Source: Ghiorsea sp. (GTDB lineage: Bacteria; Pseudomonadota; Zetaproteobacteria; Mariprofundales; Mariprofundaceae). From it: a DNA stretch of 22,699 nucleotides. A program made the translations under genes and the position numbers. Where the stretch lies: NCBI GenBank assembly GCA_021772875.1, contig JAJFLD010000147.1, positions 1 to 22,699 of the forward strand, in the 5' to 3' direction. Below the pieces are notes generated by a model, which worked only from the letters and a program-made list of their open reading frames with translations, searched no databases and was not told the DNA's origin. Shown in pieces: positions 7,692 through 16,231 of this stretch (positions within the stretch are counted from its first letter, which is position 1; the number at the start of each line of letters is the position of its first letter).

Positions 7692-7706
7692 AAGCTAGGC
7701 TAGCTT
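7692..7706. promoter_or_regulatory. Perfect 15-base palindrome at the rpoN start
   Basis: AAGCTAG-G-CTAGCTT is a perfect inverted repeat ending two bases before the rpoN ATG, where the ribosome-binding site should be. It suits a dimeric DNA-binding protein or occlusion of translation. The only SD-like bases (AGG, 7697-7699) lie inside it. A 9-base part (CTAGGCTAG) recurs at 5059-5067 upstream of pmbA. Confidence 0.4.
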
Positions 7707-7708
7707 AG

Positions 7709-9112
7709 ATGGCCGGTGCAGGCGGTCAAAACCTTAGCCAAAAAACATCGCAAAGGCTGGCGCTAACGCCTCAGCTTACGCAAAGCTTGAAAGTTTTGGC
7801 GATGAACAGCCAAGAGTTAGAGCTTTTTATTGAAGAGAGCCTTGAATCCAACCCGCTTTTGGAAATGGAAGCTCCCAAAGAAGCTTTGCCCAGCGAAACG
7901 CCTCAAGCAGTAAGTAAAGATGAGGATTGGCACGAGCAGGGTGGTGATCGTTGGGATACGATGTATCAGAACAATCAACAGTTTGATGGCAACTCTGACA
8001 TCGAACAACAATGGCAAGAAGAACAAAGCCTAAGCGATTCCTTACACAAACAAATTGACCAACAACCCATGGATGCGAAAGAGCGTGTGATTGCGCATGT
8101 TATCATCGATTCGCTCGAAGATGATGGTTATTTTCGCGCCAGCATTGAAGAAATAGTCAATAATGTGGATGATCAAAGTGTAAGTTTTGATGATATTATT
8201 AAAGTGTTGGAATGTGTGGTGCAAGAGCTTGAGCCCGCAGGCATTGGTGCGCGCGACTTAACCGAATGTTTGTTGCTGCAGATTTCAGACGACGACTCTT
8301 GTGCCATGCTGGTGCGCCAAATGTTGTTGTACCATGCCGATTTACTGAGCGATGATGCAGCGCTTATGGCGGCCATGTTTTGCGACATTGAAACTTTGGA
8401 TGCGGCAAGAGCTTTATTACGGCGTTTGGATCCATTTCCTGGACATGGTTTGCGTGGGCAGGAAAACATCTATGTACAACCTGAAATCATTTTCCGCATA
8501 GTGAACCAACAAATTGAAATTGAAGTGCCACGGTCAGGCTGGCGTGGGCTTAAAATGAGCGCCCAATGGGCTGGCAAGAAGTGGACAGGCAAAGATCGTG
8601 AATTCATGGATTCGGCCAACCAAGAAGCGAAGTGGTTGCTGCATGCTTTGGGTCAACGCAGCGAAACCTTAATGAAGGTTGCGCTCTGTCTTGCTGAGAA
8701 ACAACGGTTGTTTCTTGAGCATGGTATTTTAGGTTTGAAGCCGTTAACCTTACAAGATGTTGCAGAAGAAGTGGGCTTGCATGAATCAACCATTTCCCGT
8801 GTCACCAATGGCAAATATGCGCAAACCCCGTTGGGTTTGATTGAATTGCGCCGCTTTTTTTCAGCAGGGTTACCAACACGCGGCGGTGGCATGATTTCAG
8901 TACATCGTGTGCAGCAACGCGTTAAAACGTTGATTGAGTCAGAGCCGTTGGGTAGGCCAGTCTCTGATCAAGCGATTTCAGAGCGCCTTCAAGCTGAAGG
9001 CATTGAAATTGCTAGGCGTACGGTCGCCAAGTACCGCGAACAGTTAGGGTTGCCACCAAGCAGCCAACGAAGGCGTGTTGCCAAAGCACGTCTATCTCAA
9101 AGCCGGAGGTAA
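7709..9112 (+). CDS. rpoN: RNA polymerase sigma-54 factor
   Basis: 467-residue sigma-54, which directs transcription from -24/-12 promoters with enhancer-binding ATPases. Visible parts in order: a Gln-rich N-terminal region I (LTPQLTQSLKVLAMNSQEL, residues about 19-37) that contacts the activators, an acidic variable segment at about 57-110, the core-binding domain, a helix-turn-helix around LTLQDVAEEVGLHESTISR (about 347-365), and the near-invariant RpoN box ARRTVAKYRE (435-444). An in-frame stop lies right before the ATG, so this is the earliest possible start; the ribosome-binding site is weak and falls in a perfect palindrome. Its stop at 9110-9112 lies 4 bases before the hpf start and hpf's ribosome-binding site is inside its last codons. 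The usual lptA-lptB genes are not upstream; grxD is. Confidence 0.97.
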   Translation: MAGAGGQNLSQKTSQRLALTPQLTQSLKVLAMNSQELELFIEESLESNPLLEMEAPKEALPSETPQAVSKDEDWHEQGGDRWDTMYQNNQQFDGNSDIEQQWQEEQSLSDSLHKQIDQQPMDAKERVIAHVIIDSLEDDGYFRASIEEIVNNVDDQSVSFDDIIKVLECVVQELEPAGIGARDLTECLLLQISDDDSCAMLVRQMLLYHADLLSDDAALMAAMFCDIETLDAARALLRRLDPFPGHGLRGQENIYVQPEIIFRIVNQQIEIEVPRSGWRGLKMSAQWAGKKWTGKDREFMDSANQEAKWLLHALGQRSETLMKVALCLAEKQRLFLEHGILGLKPLTLQDVAEEVGLHESTISRVTNGKYAQTPLGLIELRRFFSAGLPTRGGGMISVHRVQQRVKTLIESEPLGRPVSDQAISERLQAEGIEIARRTVAKYREQLGLPPSSQRRRVAKARLSQSRR

Positions 9113-9116
9113 GTGT

Positions 9117-9680
9117 ATGCAAGTATCCATTACAGGTCGTCATGTGGAATTAACAGATCCGCTCAAAGCGTATGTCAATGATAAATTAGGTCATTTGAAA
9201 CACTCATTTGATCACGTGGTTGATGTACATGTTGTATTGGGTGTTGAAAAACATAGGCAGCGTTGTGAAGTCAATATGGCTGCCAATGGTGTTAATATCC
9301 ATGCAAAAGAAGAAACAGATGATATGTATGCCGCCATTGATGGTGTGATTGATAAGATTAACCGTCAACTTAAACGTTATCGCGCAAAATTACAGCGCCA
9401 CCAAGGTAGCCGTAGTCAGCGTCAAGGTGACGATATTAAAGTGTCTCACAAAGTGCTTGATTTGGCGCATGAGCATGAAGAATTCGAAGAAGATTATCAA
9501 CATACTACGGTTGAGCATGAAACAATTGATGCAGCATTGATGAGCGTTGATGAAGCTGTGATGAGCATGGAATTGTCTGAGAAAGAAAATGTATTGTTCT
9601 TTACAAACGCTGATACAGATAAATTAAATGCCTTATACCGCCGCTCTAACGGCACATTAAGTTGGATTGAGCCAGAATAG
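9117..9680 (+). CDS. hpf: Ribosome hibernation promoting factor, long form
   Basis: 187-residue HPF that binds the small ribosomal subunit and silences ribosomes in stationary phase. The N-terminal S30AE domain (about 1-105: QVSITGRHVELTDPLKAYV, the HVVLGVEKHRQRCEV strand) is followed by a charged linker and a C-terminal dimerisation domain (about 140-187) with VDEAVMSMEL, NVLFFTNADT and LYRRSNGTLSWIEP. The second domain makes this the long form, which alone forms 100S ribosome dimers, unlike the roughly 95-residue E. coli HPF. The frame is open to 9075, but the ATG at 9117 has GGAGG at 9105-9109 and starts at the conserved residue. Tight between rpoN and ptsN in the sigma-54 operon. Confidence 0.95.
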   Translation: MQVSITGRHVELTDPLKAYVNDKLGHLKHSFDHVVDVHVVLGVEKHRQRCEVNMAANGVNIHAKEETDDMYAAIDGVIDKINRQLKRYRAKLQRHQGSRSQRQGDDIKVSHKVLDLAHEHEEFEEDYQHTTVEHETIDAALMSVDEAVMSMELSEKENVLFFTNADTDKLNALYRRSNGTLSWIEPE

Positions 9681-9685
9681 GTTAA

Positions 9686-10132
9686 ATGATGAACACAGAT
9701 GACAACATATTAGTTACCCCAGAACATGTACTGCTGGGCTCAACGGCTCAAAGTAAACGTGCATTGTTAACGGAGATGGCTGGTATGTTGTCATCTATGG
9801 ATACAGATTTGGTTTTAGAAGTCATTATGACTCGTGAAAAGCTTGGTAGCACAGGCATGGGTTATGGCGTAGCTATTCCTCATGGACGTATGGAAGGCCT
9901 CAATACACCTATGATTGTGGTAGCTGTACATCAAGCAGGTGTTGATTTTGATGCCATTGATGAGCAGCTCGTTCACATTGTTGTGATGCTGTTGGTGCCC
10001 AATGATGACCATAAAACACATCTTGAATTGCTGGCAAAACTAGCCAGAATTTTACAGCAAGAGCCCATGCGAGAGGCGCTCAAAGGTGCCAGTGATGCAG
10101 CTCAGATTTCTACATTGTTTCAAGTGGACTGA
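9686..10132 (+). CDS. ptsN: Nitrogen-regulatory PTS EIIA (EIIA-Ntr)
   Basis: 148-residue EIIA of the fructose/Ntr family, a phosphate-accepting regulator without a membrane permease partner. The active His66 is in the AIPHGR motif (residues 64-68), preceded by the typical EKLGSTGMGYGVA segment, and the C-terminal half has the LLAKLARILQQ stretch. In known systems it receives phosphate from NPr/HPr and controls potassium transport, sigma-54 functions and other targets by direct binding. Two ATGs are adjacent (9686 and 9689); either could be used. It follows hpf by five bases and precedes hprK by eleven. Confidence 0.95.
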   Translation: MMNTDDNILVTPEHVLLGSTAQSKRALLTEMAGMLSSMDTDLVLEVIMTREKLGSTGMGYGVAIPHGRMEGLNTPMIVVAVHQAGVDFDAIDEQLVHIVVMLLVPNDDHKTHLELLAKLARILQQEPMREALKGASDAAQISTLFQVD

Positions 10133-10143
10133 TGGAATAAATC

Positions 10144-11091
10144 TTGGTGTCTCCCATGCGCATAAGTATTGCAGATATTCTTGAGCAGGAAGGCGAAACG
10201 CTCAAGATGAGCTTGATTGTGGGTGAGGCGGGATTGCAGCGGTATGTTGACCATCCGCGATTACAAAAACCATCCTTGGCTTTTGCAGGTTTTTTTGAAA
10301 ATTTAAGTGATTTTCGTTTGCAGGTGATTGGCCAAACAGAGCTTAGTTATCTTGCAACACTCACCGCTAAAGAGCAACAGCGCGTAGTGGATATTGTATT
10401 TGATTTGCATTTGGCAGGTGTGGTGGTGACAAGAGGTATCCAGCCTCCTGATATTATTTTACAAGCAGCAGAAAGAACGGATACCCCTCTCATCAGCTCT
10501 ATGCTGACATCATCAGATTTCATGACCTATATGACGGTATTCCTGTCGCAAAAATTAGCGCCAGTAACCCATCAACATGGTGTGTATATTGATGTGTTTG
10601 GGGTTGGTGTTTTGCTGATGGGTGATAGCGGTATTGGCAAAAGTGAGATTGGCCTTGAGCTTATTACGCGTGGGCATCGTCTGATTGCAGATGATATGGT
10701 GGAGTTGATTCGTGTCGCCCCTGAAGTGTTGGTGGGCAGAAGCCCTGAAGCGTTGCGTTATCATATGGAAATTCGCGGTTTAGGGATTTTAGATATTCGA
10801 AGCATGTTTGGCTCAGCAGGTATTACCGATGTTAAACGTGTGCGTTTGATTGTGAAGCTGATTCGATGGGTAGATTTTAATGAAGAGAATCGGCTGCCAT
10901 CAGAAGATGAATTCTTGTTGCATGAAGTGAGGTTGCCATGTGTGCAAGTGCCTGTGCGCCAAGGGCGTTCAATGGCCGTGTTGGTTGAAGTGGCAGTGCG
11001 CAATCAATTGCTTAAACAGCGTGGTATCAATAGTGGCCAAGTGTTTACCCAAGCTCTTGATCAACGCCTACAAGAACAGTTGGGCGACTGA
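10144..11091 (+). CDS. hprK: HPr kinase/phosphorylase
   Basis: 315-residue bifunctional enzyme that phosphorylates HPr on Ser46 with ATP and removes that phosphate with inorganic phosphate. Walker A is GDSGIGKS (160-167), His145 precedes the VYIDVFGVGV strand as in the family, and the HPrK signature EIRGLGILDI follows at 209-218. Start is uncertain: TTG at 10144, GTG at 10147 or ATG at 10156; the GGA at 10134-10136 favours the first two. The stop shares one base with the rapZ start. In Gram-negative species HprK often sits with sugar-free PTS regulation, which the neighbours (ptsN, EIIA, HPr, EI) show here. The conserved Ser46 of the HPr below is its expected target. Confidence 0.95.
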   Translation: MVSPMRISIADILEQEGETLKMSLIVGEAGLQRYVDHPRLQKPSLAFAGFFENLSDFRLQVIGQTELSYLATLTAKEQQRVVDIVFDLHLAGVVVTRGIQPPDIILQAAERTDTPLISSMLTSSDFMTYMTVFLSQKLAPVTHQHGVYIDVFGVGVLLMGDSGIGKSEIGLELITRGHRLIADDMVELIRVAPEVLVGRSPEALRYHMEIRGLGILDIRSMFGSAGITDVKRVRLIVKLIRWVDFNEENRLPSEDEFLLHEVRLPCVQVPVRQGRSMAVLVEVAVRNQLLKQRGINSGQVFTQALDQRLQEQLGD

Positions 11092-11951
11092 TGCTGTTGA
11101 TCGTGACAGGTCTCTCTGGGGCGGGGAAAAGTACAGCTTTACATGCATTGGAAGATGCAGGTTTCTTTTGCACCGATAATTTACCCGTAACCATGTTGGC
11201 CCATTGGGCAGAAAATATGATGCGCAATGAAGATAATGCTGCTGTAGGTATTGATATTCGCAGTACAGAAAATCCAGATTTATTGCATGCGGCACTGGCA
11301 TCCATTCGGGATGATTTACCATGGAAAATTATTTTTATTGATGCCAAAGATGAAGTGTTACAACGCAGGTTTTCCACGCTTAGACGCAGGCACCCCCATT
11401 TGTCACACATCCCACTAGAGCAATCGATTGCTTCAGAGCGACAGGCATTGGCACCCTTGCATCAACAAGCAGACTTGCTGTTGGATAGCTCGAATTTAAC
11501 GCCATACCAGCTGTCTGATTTGGTGGAAAGTTTTTGGCAGAAACAACAACAAACATGGGGTGATACTCAACGAATTGTTTGTTCCGTGGTATCCTTTAGT
11601 TATCAGCGTGGTTTGCCCGCAGGTGCTGATATGGTGGTGGACATGCGCTTTTTACCCAACCCCCATTATGAGCCTTCACTTGCACCACAAACGGGTAAAG
11701 ACAAAGATGTGCAAGATTTCTTTGCGACATTGCCCGATGTGCAGCAAGCTGAAAAACAAATGCAAGATTGGCTCAGCTTTATTTGGCCAAAGTTGTTGGA
11801 TGAAAGAAAACGATATTTCACCCTTGCTTTTGGTTGTAGTGGTGGGCGACATCGCTCAGTATATATGACAGAACGCATTGCTGCATGGCTGGTTGAGCAA
11901 AGTATGAGTAAACCTATTATACGACACCGGGAGCTTGGTGATATTCAATGA
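11091..11951 (+). CDS. rapZ: RNase adapter protein RapZ
   Basis: 286-residue P-loop protein. Walker A is GLSGAGKST (7-15); CTDNLP follows near residues 27-32 and the C-terminal domain has FGCSGGRHRSVYMTER, where the sugar metabolite is bound. In E. coli it binds glucosamine-6-phosphate and directs RNase E to the GlmZ small RNA; in other lineages the target is unclear. Its ATG overlaps the hprK stop by one base, and its stop overlaps the next gene by four, so it is translated within the same transcript. No glmZ-like gene is in the window. Confidence 0.95.
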   Translation: MLLIVTGLSGAGKSTALHALEDAGFFCTDNLPVTMLAHWAENMMRNEDNAAVGIDIRSTENPDLLHAALASIRDDLPWKIIFIDAKDEVLQRRFSTLRRRHPHLSHIPLEQSIASERQALAPLHQQADLLLDSSNLTPYQLSDLVESFWQKQQQTWGDTQRIVCSVVSFSYQRGLPAGADMVVDMRFLPNPHYEPSLAPQTGKDKDVQDFFATLPDVQQAEKQMQDWLSFIWPKLLDERKRYFTLAFGCSGGRHRSVYMTERIAAWLVEQSMSKPIIRHRELGDIQ

Positions 11952-12385
11952 TTGGCATTATTTTAATTTCACATGCGCATATTGCTTCAGAGATGAAAGC
12001 GGCAGTAGAACATATTTTAGGCGAACAGTTATTTTTTGAAGCCGTAGACATACCCAACTCCAATGCTTCAGCAGGAGAAGAAGAGCATTTTAAATCCTTA
12101 CTTGCTCGTATGCAGGGTGAACATGGTGTGCTGGTGATGGCTGATTTATATGGTGCTACACCATGTAATATTGCTGTAGAAGCATTTCAAACATCGCAAA
12201 GCGAGATGCTGAATGTGATTGCTGGTTTTAATATGCCTGCCGTCATCAAAGCATTGACGTGTAGGGTGCAAGGTTTGAGCTTGGAAGATTTAGCGCAAGC
12301 AAGCTTAGATGCCGGCCGCCAATACCTATGTTTGAGCTCACGTTGCCAAACGCTACAGGCGACAACCAAGGAAAATTTAGGATGA
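11948..12385 (+). CDS. PTS EIIA component, mannose family
   Basis: 145-residue cytoplasmic EIIA of the mannose/sorbose type (EIIA-Man-like). The phosphorylated His is His9 in the ISHAH segment at the start, and the typical LVMADLYGATPCN loop (about 62-74) follows. No EIIB, EIIC or EIID gene accompanies it, so it is a regulatory EIIA that HPr can charge rather than a sugar importer. The start overlaps the rapZ stop by ATGA, and its own stop overlaps the HPr start by four bases. The stretch after residue 120 is rather polar and differs from family norms. Confidence 0.92.
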   Translation: MIGIILISHAHIASEMKAAVEHILGEQLFFEAVDIPNSNASAGEEEHFKSLLARMQGEHGVLVMADLYGATPCNIAVEAFQTSQSEMLNVIAGFNMPAVIKALTCRVQGLSLEDLAQASLDAGRQYLCLSSRCQTLQATTKENLG

Positions 12386-12651
12386 TTCAATGCCCTGTTA
12401 TCATTCAAAACAAATTAGGTTTGCATGCGCGTGCTTCAGCAAAATTTGTTGCCTTATCAAATCAATTTCCCTGTGCTATAGATGTGGCAAAAGGGGATTT
12501 GAGAGTGAATGGCAAAAGCATCATGGGTATGATGATGTTGGCTGCGGCAAAAGAATCCGAAATTATTTTGATTGCCAATGGTGAACAAGAAGCACAAGCC
12601 ATCGAAGCATTGAAGCAGCTTATTCAACAGCGTTTTGGTGAAGGCGAGTGA
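12382..12651 (+). CDS. ptsH: HPr phosphocarrier protein
   Basis: 89-residue phosphocarrier between enzyme I and the EIIA proteins. Both regulatory sites are intact: His15 in LGLHARASA for the relay and Ser46 in VNGKSIMGM for HprK. The frame is open to 12328, but the ATG at 12382 overlaps the previous stop (ATGA) and has AAGGA upstream, and it places His15 and Ser46 at their canonical numbers. The stop at 12649-12651 touches the enzyme I start. The sequence could also be called the NPr form (PtsO), and the lack of a permease makes a regulatory role more likely than sugar uptake. Confidence 0.96.
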   Translation: MIQCPVIIQNKLGLHARASAKFVALSNQFPCAIDVAKGDLRVNGKSIMGMMMLAAAKESEIILIANGEQEAQAIEALKQLIQQRFGEGE

Positions 12652-14267
12652 TGCGCAAGGGTAAAGCCAAAGCAAGCAGTGCGGGCATTGTGTTTGGCGC
12701 TATTCAAAAACTTGATGAAAAACATCAGTTTATCCCTGAATATAAGATTGAGCCCCAAGCTATCAAGCAAGAAGTTATACGTTTCCAACAAGCCATAACT
12801 CAAGCTTCTGCAGGTTTAGAAGAAGAGATGAATCAATTGGCCAATCATCACCGTGCCAACGATTTGGTTCCTATTTTGCAGGCGCACCAAATGATGCTGC
12901 AAGATCCAGAGCTGGTGATAGCAACGCAACAGTTGATTGAGGATGAAGGCATTAATGTTGAGTGGGCTTTGAAAAAACGGTTGGGCTACTTTGCGCAAGC
13001 CTTTGCTGATATGGATGATGTGTATTTACGCAGTAGAAAAGCAGATATTGAACATGTGGGTCAGTGTGTTTTTAACTGTCTCACCGAGACAGAATCATCT
13101 GAATACCTCAAACAATCTATCATGGTTGCCTTAGATTTTTCACCCTCTGAAATTGTATCCATGTGGCGCTCAGGCGTATCTGGATTTGTGACGGTGCAAG
13201 GTGGCGAAGATAGCCATGCTATGATTCTAGCTCGCGGTGTTGGGTTGCCTGGTTTGGCAGGTGTTCATGATTTATTTGCGCAAGCTGAAGATGGTGACAC
13301 ATTTATTTTGGATGGCGAACAAGGTGAATGGGTGCTTAAACCCAATCAAAAAGAACGCGTCAAATACAGACAAATTCAAAAGCAATTGGCAGAAAAAAAC
13401 CTTGATTTGGCACAGTATGCGCAACAAGTTCCCGGAGAAAACAAACATCATCGTTTATCGCTGTTGGCAAATTTAGAGTTTGTTGAAGAGGTCATGGTTG
13501 CCAATCAATATGGCGTGGACGGAGTAGGTTTATTCCGGACAGAGTTTCTTTTTATGCAAACGAAAACTTTGCCAAGCGAAGAGGAACAATTTGAGTATTA
13601 CAAACAAATTGCGCAAGGCATGCAAGGCAAATCTGTGACATTTCGTTTGTTGGATGTAGGCGCAGATAAGCTTTGCCAAATCGAAGAAATGCTTGAGGTT
13701 TATGGCGGAGAAAATCCCGCCTTGGGCCTTAGGGGGGTGCGCATGCTGTTGCATAAACCTGATATGCTCAAAGCCCAGTTGCGAGCTATTATACGTTGCG
13801 CGGAATTTACAGATGTTGCCATTCTTGTGCCTATGGTAGTCTCGGATGTGGAGATGCTTAAAATTCGACAAGCATTGGATGCTGAGAAACAGGATTTGGG
13901 CATTCATGCAAGCATTGCTTTAGGCTGTATGATTGAAGTACCTGCGGCTGTTTTTGTGGCAGATGCGTTGGCAGAAGTGGCTGATTTCTTTTCCATTGGT
14001 AGCAATGATTTGGTGCAGTATAGCTTGGCAGTTGATCGGGCAGATGAACATGTGGGTTATCTTTATGATGTGAATCATCAAGCCATTAAAAGCCTTATTC
14101 AGATGGCGGTAGATGCAGCTCATCGCCATCGCATTCCGGTGACGGTGTGTGGTGAATTGGCGGCAAATAAGGGATGGACGCAGACCTTCTTGGATATGAA
14201 TATTTCAGGGCTGTCTATGTCCTCGCAGCATATTTTATCTATGCGTAAACATTTACAAGATTTATAA
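12651..14267 (+). CDS. ptsI: PTS enzyme I (phosphoenolpyruvate-protein phosphotransferase)
   Basis: 538-residue enzyme I that takes phosphate from PEP and passes it to HPr. Counting from the ATG at 12651, His189 sits in GGEDSHAMI, exactly at the E. coli position, and Cys500 in VCGELA is the PEP-site cysteine. The PEP-binding stretch RTEFLFM, the GENPALGLRGVRM loop and FSIGSNDLVQY are also present. There is no N-terminal GAF domain, so this is EI-like rather than PtsP. The motif around His189 is slightly unusual (Asp where Thr is usual). A GTG at 12648 in the same frame is an alternative start. It is the last gene of the phosphorelay; ccdA follows after 56 bases. Confidence 0.95.
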   Translation: MRKGKAKASSAGIVFGAIQKLDEKHQFIPEYKIEPQAIKQEVIRFQQAITQASAGLEEEMNQLANHHRANDLVPILQAHQMMLQDPELVIATQQLIEDEGINVEWALKKRLGYFAQAFADMDDVYLRSRKADIEHVGQCVFNCLTETESSEYLKQSIMVALDFSPSEIVSMWRSGVSGFVTVQGGEDSHAMILARGVGLPGLAGVHDLFAQAEDGDTFILDGEQGEWVLKPNQKERVKYRQIQKQLAEKNLDLAQYAQQVPGENKHHRLSLLANLEFVEEVMVANQYGVDGVGLFRTEFLFMQTKTLPSEEEQFEYYKQIAQGMQGKSVTFRLLDVGADKLCQIEEMLEVYGGENPALGLRGVRMLLHKPDMLKAQLRAIIRCAEFTDVAILVPMVVSDVEMLKIRQALDAEKQDLGIHASIALGCMIEVPAAVFVADALAEVADFFSIGSNDLVQYSLAVDRADEHVGYLYDVNHQAIKSLIQMAVDAAHRHRIPVTVCGELAANKGWTQTFLDMNISGLSMSSQHILSMRKHLQDL

Positions 14268-14323
14268 GTCAAAAGCTAGAATTTTCCATGCTGATGGCAA
14301 CACGAAAAAACGAGGTGGTATAG

Positions 14324-15082
14324 GTGTCTGAAATTTCATTGTTAGGTGCATTTGTTGCAGGATTATTGTCATTCCTTTCGCCATGTGTATTGCCGCTGGT
14401 GCCAGCATATTTATCTTTTATCAGTGGGGTATCTGTAGATGCCTTGCGTGGTTATGAAAGTTTGGATGCCAATAAGGTTCGCAAAACAGCCATGATACAA
14501 TCGCTATGGTTTGTGCTTGGTTTTAGTTTGGTGTTTATTGCCTTGGGTGCATCAGCAACTTGGCTTGGGCAGTGGTTGCTGACCAATATGGCAATTTTGG
14601 CCAAGTTTGCAGGCCTTATCATTATTGTCTTTGGCCTACATTATACAGGCGTTATTCGCATACCATTTTTATTGATGGAAGCACGGCTGAACACCACAAA
14701 TGTGAAGGGTACAAGTGGTTTAGGTGCGCTGATGTTAGGTTCGGCTTTTGCTTTTGGTTGGACACCATGCATAGGACCAATCCTAGGAACCATATTGGCT
14801 ATGGCAGGCATGCAAGGTCAGGTTGGACAAGGCATGTTGCTGTTGGTGATGTATTCGATTGGCCTTGGCATTCCTTTTCTTTTGGCGGCATTTGCTACCA
14901 ATGCATTCCTGAATTGGTCACAGCGTTTTAAGCAGTATTTACATGTCGTGGAAATCGTTTCTGGCATACTCTTGATTGCTGTTGGAAGCATGATTTTTTT
15001 AGGTAGCTTTTCCTCTGTATCAGCATTTTTGTTGGATTATTTTCCATGGCTTGCTGATATTGAGGGTTTGGTAAAGTTCTAG
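14324..15082 (+). CDS. ccdA: Cytochrome c biogenesis / thiol-reducing membrane protein CcdA
   Basis: 252-residue integral membrane protein, about six helices, of the DsbD/CcdA family. It moves electrons from cytoplasmic thioredoxin across the membrane to keep apocytochrome c and other periplasmic thiols reduced. The two redox cysteines are at Cys21 (LSPCVLP) and Cys149 (WTPCIGP), in the first and fourth helices as expected. Start codon is GTG at 14324, with GAGGTGG at 14312-14318 as ribosome-binding site. It may be co-transcribed with ptsI. No other ccm/res or thioredoxin gene lies nearby. Confidence 0.95.
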   Translation: MSEISLLGAFVAGLLSFLSPCVLPLVPAYLSFISGVSVDALRGYESLDANKVRKTAMIQSLWFVLGFSLVFIALGASATWLGQWLLTNMAILAKFAGLIIIVFGLHYTGVIRIPFLLMEARLNTTNVKGTSGLGALMLGSAFAFGWTPCIGPILGTILAMAGMQGQVGQGMLLLVMYSIGLGIPFLLAAFATNAFLNWSQRFKQYLHVVEIVSGILLIAVGSMIFLGSFSSVSAFLLDYFPWLADIEGLVKF

Positions 15083-15118
15083 AATAAGTTGCTCTAGGTT
15101 CTTTTATCTGCCACAGTT

Positions 15119-15147
15119 TTGCTGATTATCTTATTGTTTTATATAAA
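15119..15147 (+). promoter_or_regulatory. Weak promoter candidate upstream of the LysM gene
   Basis: TTGCTG (15119-15124) is 17 bases from TATAAA (15142-15147). The distance to the ribosome-binding site is very short, so the match could be chance. If real it starts the LysM-dprA-topA-rimI-ubiC run. Confidence 0.3.
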
Positions 15148-15166
15148 GTTACAGGGGATTATTGAG

Positions 15167-16225
15167 ATGAAACTTCAATTGCAAATACTGATGTTAGCGC
15201 TTTTATTATTACCAGCACAACTTTATGCCGATGCGTTTCTTATGCCAGGCGAAGTTGGTAAAAGTGAGTTGGTGAAAGCTTTTCCCCAGCCTTATATTGT
15301 GAAAAAAGGCGATACGCTGTGGGATATTGCGGAAGAATATTTTGCAGACCCTGAAAAATGGATAAAAATTTGGGAACAAAATCTATATGTGACCAACCCA
15401 GACCTTATTTACCCGGGCAATGAAATTTGGTTAAAATACAAACCCACCCCCGTAAAACCAGAACGCCCCATGGTAAAGCTTGAGCCGCGCATCATCTACA
15501 AGCCTGCCCAACGCATAGAAAAAGAAGTGGATACAAGTGTGCTGATTACGGCGCTTGCTCGGCAAGACTTTATTGCCCCAGAAGCCATACAAGGCATTGG
15601 TCATATTCTTGATTCTGAAGATGAACGTTTAAATTATGGCGCAAATGATAAAGTTTATTTGACCTTGGATGTGAAAGCTAACCCAGGAGAAATCTTTGAT
15701 ATTTTCCGTACTGGTGACCCGATTTATGGGCATGCTGATAATCAGCATGCTGCTGCAGGTTATTTGGTCAATCATTTGGGCAAGGTTGAAATCACTTCGG
15801 TTGAAAGTGGTGTTTATCGAGGCACTATCTTGGAAGCATTCGAAGAAATTGGTCGTACAGATAGATTGAAACGGGCATTGCCACAAGATTATAAAATTAA
15901 ATTGGCATACCCCACGCAAGCGCTTTATGGTCATGTTGTATATATCAGACAAAACACTGCCGAAGCAGGGCAAGGGCAAGTCTTGGGTATAGACCTTGGT
16001 TTAGCTGATGGGCTTCAAGCGGGATCTGTGTTGGGAGTATACCGTGCAGGAAGATTGGTGGTGGATACGGTGTATCAAGAAAAAACCTACCAAGCCTTGC
16101 CCGAAGAAAAAATTGGTGAGGTGGTTGTGTTGGCAGCCCAGGATCATGCTTCGTTAGCGTTGATTACCCAGTCTTCCTCACCCATCAATAAAAATGACAT
16201 TATTCAGGCTTCGTCTTCCCAATAA
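15167..16225 (+). CDS. Exported LysM-domain protein
   Basis: 352 residues. A signal peptide (cleavage near Ala21) is followed at about 43-90 by one LysM peptidoglycan-binding domain (YIVKKGDTLWDIAEEYF and NPDLIYPGNEIWL), then a long C-terminal region of unknown fold with 'LGIDLGLADGLQAGSVLGVY'. Probably periplasmic or envelope-associated. The frame runs back to a TTG at 15119, but the ATG at 15167 has AGGGG upstream and starts the signal peptide. A LysM protein directly before dprA and topA is a well-known arrangement in proteobacteria. Exact role is unknown. Confidence 0.92.
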   Translation: MKLQLQILMLALLLLPAQLYADAFLMPGEVGKSELVKAFPQPYIVKKGDTLWDIAEEYFADPEKWIKIWEQNLYVTNPDLIYPGNEIWLKYKPTPVKPERPMVKLEPRIIYKPAQRIEKEVDTSVLITALARQDFIAPEAIQGIGHILDSEDERLNYGANDKVYLTLDVKANPGEIFDIFRTGDPIYGHADNQHAAAGYLVNHLGKVEITSVESGVYRGTILEAFEEIGRTDRLKRALPQDYKIKLAYPTQALYGHVVYIRQNTAEAGQGQVLGIDLGLADGLQAGSVLGVYRAGRLVVDTVYQEKTYQALPEEKIGEVVVLAAQDHASLALITQSSSPINKNDIIQASSSQ

Positions 16226-16231
16226 GCTGTA

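Noticed and set aside
8173..8469. Minus-strand open frame inside rpoN
   Set aside because: It is antisense to a well-conserved sigma-54 gene and has no protein motif of its own.
9075..9116. Longer starts for hpf (9075), HPr (12328) and the LysM gene (15119)
   Set aside because: Internal starts have better ribosome-binding sites or put catalytic residues or signal peptides at family positions.
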